From the NCBI RefSeq assembly GCF_014648635.1, contig NZ_BMRM01000015.1:62001-126000 (forward strand): a stretch of DNA of 64,000 nt, read 5' to 3'. This document shows positions 19,281 to 26,369 of the stretch, piece by piece. The notes beneath the pieces were generated by a model. It saw only the letters and a list, made by a program, of their open reading frames with translations. It was not told the DNA's origin and searched no databases. This stretch comes from Streptomyces cinerochromogenes (GTDB lineage Bacteria > Actinomycetota > Actinomycetes > Streptomycetales > Streptomycetaceae). Made by a program: the position numbers and the translations under genes. How positions within the stretch are numbered: the first letter of the stretch is position 1; each line of letters opens with the position of its first letter.

Positions 19281-19367
19281 ATGCGGGAGACGAGGCCGTG
19301 GACAGGGGAGGTACCGGGCGCCGGCGGGGCCCGGCCGCGTCCGTGCCGGGCTGGCGGCGCGGCGTGA
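19281..19367 (+). CDS. 28-residue leader-type reading frame coupled to the NHL gene
   Basis: ATG 19281 is preceded at good spacing by AAGGAGA (19269-19275), the best ribosome site in this stretch. The frame encodes 28 residues rich in Arg, Gly and Pro and ends in TGA, which overlaps a GTG that begins the NHL protein frame. The GTGA overlap is the common sign of translational coupling. The peptide itself resembles nothing I know. The alternative is that the ribosome site serves an in-frame GTG at 19298 of the NHL gene. Confidence 0.4.
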   Translation: MRETRPWTGEVPGAGGARPRPCRAGGAA

Positions 19368-21151
19368 CGGCCGAGGCCGCGGAACGGCGGCGCACGCCGG
19401 GTGCCCCGGACGCGCCGGACGCGGTCGGACCGCCGGTCGTCGTGGCGGGCAACGGCACGCCCGGATTCTCCGGGGACGGAGGCCCCGCACCGGACGGGCA
19501 GTTGGCCTTCCCCGCGGACGTGGCCGTGGGAGACGGCGCGGTCTTCGTCGCCGACCACGCCAACCACCGGGTCCGCCGGATCGACGGCACCGGCACCCTG
19601 ACGACGATCGCCGGGGACGGGCTGCGGGGTTTCGCCGGCGACGGCGCCGACGCGGCGCGCGCCCGCCTCGGCTTCCCGTCCGCGCTCGCCGTCGCCCCGG
19701 ACGGATGCGTGTTCGTCGCCGACGAGATGAACCACCGGGTCCGCCGGATCGACCCCTCGGGAGCCATCGGCACCGTCGCGGGAGACGGCTCGCGCGGTGG
19801 GGGTGGAGGCGTAGGTGCAGGTGGAGGCGCCGGTACCGGCGTAGGCGCGGGCGCGGGCGGAGGGACGGTCGCGGATGAGGGCGACGGCGACGGCGACGGT
19901 GGTCCAGCCGACCGCGCCCGACTGGACGCCCCGTGCGCCTTGGCCGTCGACGACGCCGGATCGCTGTACGTCGGGGAAGCGGGCACCCCCAGGGTGCGCA
20001 GGATCGACGGCGACGGTGTCATCAGCACGGTCGTCGCGGCGTCCGAACGGTCCGGTGGGTCCGGTGGGTCCGGTGGCTCGGGCGCGGACGCAGGCGAGGC
20101 GTTCCTGCCCGCCGGCCTGGCGGTCGACACGGCCGGCCGGCTGTACATCGCCGACCCGGTGGGCCGGAGGCTGCTGCTGCTCGCCCCGGACGGGACGCTT
20201 CGGGTACTGGCGGCGCCGCCCGACGGGGCCGCCGGCGCCACGGTGGTCGACTGGGGCGCACCGTGCGCGGTGGCGGTCGACGGCGAGGGCGCGCTCTACG
20301 TCGCCGACCAGACCGGACACCGGGTGTGGCGGCTGGCCGACGGAGCGGCCCGGGTCGTAGCGGGACAGCCGGACCCGGCGGCCCGTGAGACCGCTGAGGC
20401 GGCCGGGGAGACCCCCGAGGCGGCCGGGGAGGCCACCGAGGCGGCCGGTGACGCGGGCGATGCCGTCGTACACACCGCGCTGCGTTACCCGTGCGGCCTC
20501 GCCGTGGACCCGGCCGGGCGCTTGCTCGTGGCGGACAACCTCCACCACCGGATCGCAGCCGTGCCCCTCGCCATGGCCCCCGGCCCTTCCCCCGCCCCCA
20601 CACCTTCTCCCACGCCCACGCCCACCCCCACCCCCACGCCCACCCCCACCCCCATCCCCACCCCCACCCCCACTCCCACCCCCACACCCCCGTCTCCCCC
20701 CGCACCCGAGCCCGCCCCCACCCCACCCGCCCGGCTGCTCGTCCGTCAGGAAGTCGGTCTGGAAGTCCCCCGGGGCGGTAGCGAGTTGCTGCACGTACGG
20801 GTCTCCTCCGCCGACCCCTGGGCCCCCGGACGGGTGGAGCACCACTTCACGGCTCCGACGGGCTTCGTCTTCGACGGCCGGGTGACCTGCGCGTACTACC
20901 GCGCGGATCGCACGGTGCTCCCCGGCGGAGCCCCGACGGCGAGGGTCGGGGACGACGGCCGGTCGCTGACGGTCGCGGACGAGCCCCGCCTGAACACCCC
21001 CGGCCACCCGGCGGCGGCCCTGGTCTACACGCTCGGCGTCCGGGCCCTGAGCGACGCGGAGCCGGGCCGGTACACCGACGGGCGGGCGGTCGTCGCCGAC
21101 CAGCCCGAAGTGCGCCTCAAGGCAAGCGTTCTCGGAGACGACGAGGACTGA
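19364..21151 (+). CDS. Six-blade NHL propeller fused through a PT linker to an APTGF-type domain (copy B)
   Basis: A 595-residue protein if the GTG at 19364 is used (617 with GTG 19298). Six NHL blades can be read between residues 25 and 405, each with a core like FPADVAV, VFVADHANHRVRRID, FPSALAVAPDG, CALAVDDAG, LYVADQTGHRVWRL and CGLAVDPAG. Two blades are separated by a Gly/Asp-rich insert of about 45 residues and a Gly/Ser run. A Pro-Thr linker (about 409-455) leads to a C-terminal domain with FTAPTGFVFDG, DDGRSLTV, LNTPGH, GRYTDG and GDDED, the same as copies A and C. NHL propellers bind proteins, RNA or ligands. No signal peptide or membrane segment is seen. A terminator follows at 21186. 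Confidence 0.75.
   Translation: MTAEAAERRRTPGAPDAPDAVGPPVVVAGNGTPGFSGDGGPAPDGQLAFPADVAVGDGAVFVADHANHRVRRIDGTGTLTTIAGDGLRGFAGDGADAARARLGFPSALAVAPDGCVFVADEMNHRVRRIDPSGAIGTVAGDGSRGGGGGVGAGGGAGTGVGAGAGGGTVADEGDGDGDGGPADRARLDAPCALAVDDAGSLYVGEAGTPRVRRIDGDGVISTVVAASERSGGSGGSGGSGADAGEAFLPAGLAVDTAGRLYIADPVGRRLLLLAPDGTLRVLAAPPDGAAGATVVDWGAPCAVAVDGEGALYVADQTGHRVWRLADGAARVVAGQPDPAARETAEAAGETPEAAGEATEAAGDAGDAVVHTALRYPCGLAVDPAGRLLVADNLHHRIAAVPLAMAPGPSPAPTPSPTPTPTPTPTPTPTPIPTPTPTPTPTPPSPPAPEPAPTPPARLLVRQEVGLEVPRGGSELLHVRVSSADPWAPGRVEHHFTAPTGFVFDGRVTCAYYRADRTVLPGGAPTARVGDDGRSLTVADEPRLNTPGHPAAALVYTLGVRALSDAEPGRYTDGRAVVADQPEVRLKASVLGDDED
20590..20730 (+). repeat. Pro-Thr linker microsatellite (CCCACC units)
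   Basis: Tandem CCCACC/CCCACG/CCCCCA hexamers encode the alternating Pro-Thr linker between the propeller and the C-terminal domain of copy B. The tract is prone to length change. Confidence 0.85.
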
Positions 21152-21185
21152 CGAGGACCGACGAAGGCGCGTACCGGACCCCGAG

Positions 21186-21216
21186 CCGCCCATGGCGTAC
21201 CACCCGCCATGGGCGG
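21186..21216 (+). terminator. Terminator after the NHL gene
   Basis: A 12-bp perfect stem (21186-21197 with 21205-21216), seven-base loop, and TTCTT after it. Confidence 0.7.
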
Positions 21217-21290
21217 TTCTTCGTGACCTCAAACCCGAATGACGAAGGTAATCGTTTCTGTGCTCCCAGGTCACCCTCTCGCCGGTCACA

Positions 21291-21323
21291 GATTGCAATC
21301 AATGCACAACTTTGAGTTAGCGT
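21291..21323 (+). promoter_or_regulatory. Promoter and palindrome of the isoprenoid operon
   Basis: TAGCGT (21318-21323) stands seven bases before GTG 21331 without a ribosome site, so the mRNA is probably leaderless. Upstream, the perfect ten-base palindrome GATTGCAATC (21291-21300) covers the -35 area and is a likely regulator site. Confidence 0.5.
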
Positions 21324-21330
21324 TCGAAAC

Positions 21331-22416
21331 GTGTCCACGCCCGCCCTCCCGCGGCTCGGCCCGCCGGGCCCCTTCCCGCACGCCCCGCTCGCCCATCCGC
21401 TCGACCGCAAGTGGCTGCACTACGCGTTCCTGTCCCGGTGCGGCCGGCAGGCGCTCATCGCGAACCTGTCCGTCCTCGGATCCTCCACCGGCTCGGTCTT
21501 CGCGCATCCGGGCGCCCCGGCCACCGGGCGCCGCAGCGGCACCGGCACGGCGGCCGAGGGGCAGCACATGGCGATCCTGCTCCTCTACGCGGAGGGGCAC
21601 GGCTGGAGTGCGACGCAGTTCAACGCCGAACAGCCCGAACTTCCCTGGTCGGCCTTCCGGTTACCGCACCCGCACGGACAGCCCGGCGCGTTCCGGGTGG
21701 CGGCCCGGTCGGCGGCGCCGGCCGTCGACGTACGGCTGACCCGGACCAGCAGGCCCTGCACCTCCCAGTGCGCCCCGTTCGGGGACGACGAGCACCTGCG
21801 CTGGCAGTCGGAGCCCGGCGTGCTGGGCGCCGGAACCCTGCGGCACGGCGACGGTACGGCCACGGAGACGGATCTGCTGGGCTACCACGAGCGGGTACGC
21901 GGCCGGTGGTCCTGGCCCACGCTCGGCGGCTGGGTGTTCGGGTTCGTCAACGACCCGTCGGGACCGGCCGGTACGGCACCGCCCTCGGCGGTCGTCTTCA
22001 CCCTGATCCAGCCCGCGTACCCGGCGGACGCGGCCAACGGATCGGTGATGCTGTGGCGCGACGGGCGCATGGTCCGCCACTTCCCGCGGCGCAACCTCCG
22101 CGTGGCGGTGAGCGGCACCCTGGACCGCGACCGGGTGGTGATGGTGCCGCCGCTGGCCGGCCTGCTGGGCACCCCGCCGATGGCCGCGGTGCCCGGCCGG
22201 CTGCTGATCACCGCCCGGCTCGGCGACGACCGTCTCGTCCTCGACTTCCGCTCGCACACGGCCGGCCGAATCATCAACCCGTCCGAGACGAGCCTGCGCC
22301 CGTTCAGCGTGCACGAGACCCTCGGCCCGTGCACCGTGGAGGGCCGGGTCGGCGGACGCCGCATCGGCTTCCGTACCGGCGGCATCGTGGAGTTCGCCGG
22401 GGGTGCCCATGACTGA
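21331..22416 (+). CDS. CrtC/AttH-like lipocalin-fold protein (possible terpenoid hydratase or cyclase)
   Basis: A 361-residue protein whose patterns match the AttH/CrtC superfamily of paired lipocalin-like barrels: LDRKWLHYAFLSRCGRQALI, HMAILLLYAEGHGWSATQF, the central GYHERVRGRWSWPTLGGWVF and the C-terminal GGRRIGFRTGGIVEFAGG. CrtC adds water to carotenoid double bonds, and other members act on terpenoids. It precedes a prenyl synthase with an eight-base overlap, so a terpenoid substrate is a reasonable inference. Codon 111 (21661-21663) is TTA, rare in these genomes and read only by the bldA tRNA, so expression of this first gene should be tied to development. GTG start, apparently leaderless. 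No signal peptide. Assignment to the fold is moderate, catalytic role uncertain. Confidence 0.6.
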   Translation: MSTPALPRLGPPGPFPHAPLAHPLDRKWLHYAFLSRCGRQALIANLSVLGSSTGSVFAHPGAPATGRRSGTGTAAEGQHMAILLLYAEGHGWSATQFNAEQPELPWSAFRLPHPHGQPGAFRVAARSAAPAVDVRLTRTSRPCTSQCAPFGDDEHLRWQSEPGVLGAGTLRHGDGTATETDLLGYHERVRGRWSWPTLGGWVFGFVNDPSGPAGTAPPSAVVFTLIQPAYPADAANGSVMLWRDGRMVRHFPRRNLRVAVSGTLDRDRVVMVPPLAGLLGTPPMAAVPGRLLITARLGDDRLVLDFRSHTAGRIINPSETSLRPFSVHETLGPCTVEGRVGGRRIGFRTGGIVEFAGGAHD

Positions 22417-24061
22417 GACCGCCCCCGCGTTCACCGGTGCGCGGCTGCTGGACGAGACCGTCGCCGCCCTGTCCGACCGGGCGCCGGCCATCCTCGCCGC
22501 CGCGGCCGGCCACCTGCGCGGCATCCGGCTGGGCCTGCACTTCAACGACGGCAGCCACGCCACGCTCACCGCGCGGCACAGCCGTATCGTGGTGGACCGG
22601 GACCGCTGCCCGGATCCGGACGTCGAGGTGGCCTTCGACGACCGGGCCATGAACCTGCTGTTCGACCTCCAGCGCCCGCCCGTCGGCCAGGTCCTGCCCG
22701 ACAGCCTCGACGTGCGTGGCTCCCGCGACGACGCCCTCGCCGTGTGGCGGGCCTTCACCCTGCTGTCCCAGCGCGCGGCGGGCCTGCGCAGCATGCAGGA
22801 ACTGTGGGGGGCCTACCGCGAACAGGCCCCCCGGCTGTGGGGCAGCGCGGCACCCGCCGTCCGGGAACCGGCCGCCGACCCGGTCGACTGGACGGCGCTG
22901 GACTTCCTCGCGCAACGCTCCCCCGAGGACGTCCCGGCCTCGCCCGCGCTGATCGGCGACACCACCATCAGGGCACCGCGCCTGCTGTGGGACGGCCGCA
23001 CCAGCACCGACTGGTCGCTGGAGGACACCGTCCAGGACGCGGACCTCATGGAGACCATGCGCCGGTGCAGGGCCCGCACCAACGAGGAGATCGAACGGCT
23101 GCTGCCGGACCGCGAACCCCGCGCCGAGCTGTACGACCTCATGCGCTCCTACCCCGCCCGCCAGGGCAAGGGCCTGCGGCCCACCCTGACCATCGCCGCC
23201 TGTGCCGCCTTCGGCGGGCGCCCCGACGACGCCGTACGCGCCGCCGCCGCCCTGGAACTGTTCCACAACGGCTTCCTCGTCCACGACGACATCGCCGACG
23301 AGTCCACGCACCGGCGCGGCCTGCCGACCATGCACGAGGAACACGGCCTGGGCCTGGCCGTCAACGTCGGTGACGGGCTGAACCTGCTCGCCGTCGACGC
23401 CGTCCTGTCCAACCTCGAAACGCTCGGTCTGGTCCGCACCCTCGGCCTCATCCACGAGGCGGTGCACATGTGCCGGGAGTCCATCGAGGGCCAGGCCATG
23501 GAGCTGGGCTGGATCCGCCACGAGGTCGTCCCCGGGACCGACGACGCCTACTTCACGATGAGCACCAAGAAGACCGGCTGGTACACCTGCATCAGCCCGT
23601 GCCGCATCGGTGCCGTCTGCGCCGGCGTCACCGACCCGGACGTACTGGCCCGCTTCGACGAGGCGTTCCGGTTGATCGGCATCGCCTTCCAGATCCAGGA
23701 CGACATCCTGAACCTGGTCGGCGAGGAGGCCCTCTACGGCAAGGAGCCCCTCGGCGACCTGCTCGAAGGCAAGCGCACGGTGATGCTGATCCACCTCTTC
23801 CGCACCGCGCGGGCGTACGAGCGCCCACGCCTCTTCGACATCCTGCACCGGCGCCGTACCGACAAGACCCAGCAGCACGCCGAGGAACTCCTCGCCGCCA
23901 TGCGCCGGCACGGCTCCATCGAGTACGCCACCGACCTCGCCGACCGGCTCGCCGCCGAAGGCATCGCCCGCTTCGAGGACGACCTCCGGCTCATCCCCGA
24001 GAACGAGGGCAAAGCCGTCCTGCGGCAGATCGCGCACTACGTCACCTCGAGGCCCCTGTGA
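22409..24061 (+). CDS. Polyprenyl synthase with N-terminal SCP2-like domain
   Basis: A 550-residue fusion. Residues 20-130 look like an SCP2 sterol-carrier fold (GLHFNDGSHATLTARHSRIV, then a G.LDVRG element and helices ending RSMQELWGAYRE). Residues 215-550 form a trans-isoprenyl diphosphate synthase: GKGLRPTLTIAACAAFGG, first Asp-rich motif LVHDDIADEST, then TKKTGWYT and the second motif FQIQDDILNLVG. The second motif is DDILN, with Asn where most bacterial enzymes have Asp. The residue five before the first motif is Gly, which favours products longer than farnesyl diphosphate. It should condense isopentenyl diphosphate with allylic primers. It overlaps its neighbours by eight and four bases. 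The SCP2 part may bind the hydrophobic product. Confidence 0.82.
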   Translation: MTETAPAFTGARLLDETVAALSDRAPAILAAAAGHLRGIRLGLHFNDGSHATLTARHSRIVVDRDRCPDPDVEVAFDDRAMNLLFDLQRPPVGQVLPDSLDVRGSRDDALAVWRAFTLLSQRAAGLRSMQELWGAYREQAPRLWGSAAPAVREPAADPVDWTALDFLAQRSPEDVPASPALIGDTTIRAPRLLWDGRTSTDWSLEDTVQDADLMETMRRCRARTNEEIERLLPDREPRAELYDLMRSYPARQGKGLRPTLTIAACAAFGGRPDDAVRAAAALELFHNGFLVHDDIADESTHRRGLPTMHEEHGLGLAVNVGDGLNLLAVDAVLSNLETLGLVRTLGLIHEAVHMCRESIEGQAMELGWIRHEVVPGTDDAYFTMSTKKTGWYTCISPCRIGAVCAGVTDPDVLARFDEAFRLIGIAFQIQDDILNLVGEEALYGKEPLGDLLEGKRTVMLIHLFRTARAYERPRLFDILHRRRTDKTQQHAEELLAAMRRHGSIEYATDLADRLAAEGIARFEDDLRLIPENEGKAVLRQIAHYVTSRPL

Positions 24062-24813
24062 CCACCACGCCCCCGCCCCCGCCGGCCGAGCCCCCCGCCT
24101 CCGGCCCGCTGACCCCCACCGACCACCAGGCCTTCGCCTTCCTCGGCCACGTCAACAACAGCCTGCGCCAGTGCCTGTGCACCCTGGCCCGGCACGGCGT
24201 GGCACTGCGCCGCCACGACCCGGAACGGGCCGGCCTCCTGCTCGACACGGTCCGGCCCTGGCCCCTCTACAAGGGCGGCCAGTTCCTCTTCGACCTGATG
24301 GAGTGGGAGGACCTCATGGTCGACGGCGACCCCCCGCCCGTGATGTCCACCGAGCGGATCGTCTCCGCCTGCACGCTTCCCGTGCAGTTGCTCGCCGCCG
24401 CCACCACGGAGGCCCCCGGGGCGGCGAGGCTGGTCCCGGGCCAGCGCACGGCCACCGCCCTCGACCTCCCCCTGCGCCTGCTGACCACCACGGCCCGCAT
24501 GACCCTCCTGGGCGCCGCACAGGACCTCACCGACCTGCTCGGCACCCCCCGGCCGGGAACCGAGGGCGACACCTCCACCCCCCGATCCGAAGCCGAGGGC
24601 GACACCCCCGCTTCCCAGTCCGGAACCGAGGGCGGCACCCCCACCCCGGAACCCGCCCCGGAGAACCCTGAAACCTCCGAAACCCCTGAAACCCAACTTC
24701 CGCCCCTGGAGGCGGGCTTCTACCTCTACGAGGACATCGCCCTCGGCGCCCTGTCCGTCCTCGGCCCGCTCCTGGCCGCCCACGCACCGACCGGCTCCGC
24801 GACATCCGCCTAG
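24058..24813 (+). CDS. Unknown helical protein of the isoprenoid operon
   Basis: A 251-residue protein with no family I recognise. After a Pro-rich start, residues 20-165 are predicted helical with PTDHQAFAFLGHVNNSLRQ, LLLDTVRPWPLYKGGQFLFD, then LPLRLLTTTARMTLLGAAQD. Residues 165-215 are a low-complexity Thr/Glu/Pro region of three loose repeats (GTEGDTSTP, SEAEGDTPA, GTEGGTPTP). A last helix (GFYLYEDIALGALSVLGPLL) is hydrophobic. The GTG start overlaps the stop of the prenyl synthase by four bases (GTGA), so it belongs to the same operon. It could be a membrane-associated partner or an all-helical enzyme of the pathway; the sequence does not show DDxxD or NSE motifs of a terpene cyclase. Confidence 0.7.
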   Translation: MTTTPPPPPAEPPASGPLTPTDHQAFAFLGHVNNSLRQCLCTLARHGVALRRHDPERAGLLLDTVRPWPLYKGGQFLFDLMEWEDLMVDGDPPPVMSTERIVSACTLPVQLLAAATTEAPGAARLVPGQRTATALDLPLRLLTTTARMTLLGAAQDLTDLLGTPRPGTEGDTSTPRSEAEGDTPASQSGTEGGTPTPEPAPENPETSETPETQLPPLEAGFYLYEDIALGALSVLGPLLAAHAPTGSATSA

Positions 24814-24922
24814 CTCATGACGCCCGTCTCCGCTCCCGGCGGTCCATGAGCGGGGCCCGTCCCCAAGCCCGCCACCGGCGGATCCGCTCACGCGGACACA
24901 CCCATCCACAGAAGGGACAACC

Positions 24923-25393
24923 ATGGCCACGCAGACTCAGGCTCCCGTCCAGCCGGGTTCCGAGAACAAGCTCTACATCCTCCAGCAGGGCATCGTCGAG
25001 GACGCCCCGGGCGGAGTCCCGGCCCACCTCAGCTTCGGCATCCTCAGCACCGTCCCCGACCCGGTGAACCCCGGAGACATCACCTTCACCCTGAAGGCAC
25101 CCACCGGCTTCGTGTTCACCGGCTGGCTCTCCTGGGCCTACCACGACGTCAACACGCTCCAGGCGAAGGGCAACCTGGAGACCACCCAGGGCACCCTCGG
25201 CGACGGGGGCCGCACCCTGACCTTCACCCACAACCCGTACCTGTCCACCAACCAGGAGTGCCTCGGCTACGGCGCCCAGGTCACCGCCGTCGACGGCGCG
25301 ACCCCGGGCCGCTACACCGACGGCCAGCTCAAGGTGGGCGCCGCCAGCCCGATCAAGCTCAAGGGACGCGTCCTCGACGCCAACGAGGACTGA
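24923..25393 (+). CDS. APTGF-type domain protein (copy C)
   Basis: A 156-residue protein that is almost only the shared domain: LYILQQGIVEDAPGG, then TLKAPTGFVFTGWLSWAYHD, LGDGGRTLTFTHNPYLST, PGRYTDG and IKLKGRVLDANED. It is the shortest of the three copies and defines the domain as about 140 residues of alternating strands with an acidic tail. Start ATG 24923 has AGAAGGGAC just upstream. No signal peptide is present. It lies 109 bp after the isoprenoid operon and 54 bp before a secreted-protein gene, on the same strand, so these may form one unit. The function is unknown; the fold could be a beta-sandwich. Confidence 0.78.
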   Translation: MATQTQAPVQPGSENKLYILQQGIVEDAPGGVPAHLSFGILSTVPDPVNPGDITFTLKAPTGFVFTGWLSWAYHDVNTLQAKGNLETTQGTLGDGGRTLTFTHNPYLSTNQECLGYGAQVTAVDGATPGRYTDGQLKVGAASPIKLKGRVLDANED

Positions 25394-25447
25394 ACGCCCC
25401 TGACGGACCGACCGGTCACGAGAAAGACAAGAAGGAAAGGCGGAAGA

Positions 25448-26137
25448 GTGCACGGAACAGAAAACCGCCGAGGGCGCCGGACCACCCCGAGGGGAGCGTG
25501 GGGCCTGGGAGCGCTGGTCGCAGCGATGCTGCTGGCGTCGTCCTTCCCCGCGAACGCCGCCCCCGCCGCGGCGCCGCAGGCACAGCCCGCCTCGGCGGCG
25601 CAGGCCACGGCAGTCCGTGAGCCGGAGTGCATCCAGCCGGGGAACGCGCGGCTCAACCCTCGCTTCTACTGGCGGAACGTGTTCGGCGCCCGGTTGGGTG
25701 AGGGCGTGATCCACGAGTCCTCGTCGCCGAACCCGTTCGGCGGACGCATCGCGCCGGGGTCGACGTTCACGTTCAGGTGGCGACCGGAGACCACGCGCAA
25801 TCCCGTGGGAGCGCAGTACCACATCCACCGGGTCAATCTGGCCTCGATCATGGCGGTCGCCCAGGTGGAGTCGGTGACCGGGCCGGGCAGCCTCTCCGGG
25901 ACGACCCTGAGCGTCCAGGAGACACCGCCGCACAAGCTGGGCGACACCGCGGTGAGGTTCCGGATCAGGCCCGGCACGGAGGGCCGGACCGCCACCCTCT
26001 CCTCAGCCGACCACAGCCTGACGACGAGGTGGCTGTTCGCCGACATCAACAACGTCTGGGAGAACACCGGAAGCATCTCCTTCACCGTCGCCAGCCGCGC
26101 CAGTCTCGGCTGCGACTCGTCCTCGATCCTCGGCTGA
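25448..26137 (+). CDS. Secreted protein of unknown function
   Basis: A 229-residue exported protein. The N-terminus has a basic region (NRRGRRTTPRG) and hydrophobic core WGLGALVAAMLLASSFPANA followed by an Ala/Pro stretch, a clear signal peptide with a likely cleavage after NAA. The mature part is beta-rich (STFTFRWRPETTRNPVGAQ, RFRIRPGTEGRTATL, TGSISFTVAS) and has two Cys, in REPECIQPG and LGCDSS, which may pair. It resembles no family I can name. The GTG start has GGAAAGG before it. It is the last gene of the block before a strong two-way terminator. Its beta-strand pattern is loosely like that of the APTGF domains, but I would not claim homology. Confidence 0.75.
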   Translation: MHGTENRRGRRTTPRGAWGLGALVAAMLLASSFPANAAPAAAPQAQPASAAQATAVREPECIQPGNARLNPRFYWRNVFGARLGEGVIHESSSPNPFGGRIAPGSTFTFRWRPETTRNPVGAQYHIHRVNLASIMAVAQVESVTGPGSLSGTTLSVQETPPHKLGDTAVRFRIRPGTEGRTATLSSADHSLTTRWLFADINNVWENTGSISFTVASRASLGCDSSSILG

Positions 26138-26235
26138 CGGGACGACGAAACCCCGCGCCGGCCGGCCCCCAGCCGACCGACGCACGACCGGACACTCACC
26201 CCGGGCACCACGCGGTACCGGTCCCCGGAAACCCG

Positions 26236-26272
26236 TCAGGGGCCTGATCCACCCACTGGATCAGGCCCCTGA
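26236..26272. terminator. Bidirectional terminator with 16-bp stem (copy 1)
   Basis: A perfect 16-bp stem and five-base loop CCCAC lies between convergent genes. The stem is identical to the one at 29260-29296. Confidence 0.8.
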
Positions 26273-26369
26273 CTCTCTGCCACGTTTCACGACACCGGAG
26301 ACGGCCTTCTGACATGACACTCCGGCGGCCATGGTGCATCTCCAGGCGCCGAGGAGTTGTGCCCGCAGG

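Noticed and set aside
20590..20730. Tandem repeats as CRISPR array
   Set aside because: The units are contiguous hexamers in a coding frame without spacers; no cas genes are present.
22409..24061. Prenyl synthase as encapsulin cargo
   Set aside because: Family 2 encapsulins can carry prenyl transferases, but no shell gene is in the window and the N-terminal region reads as an SCP2-like domain and not a disordered cargo tag.
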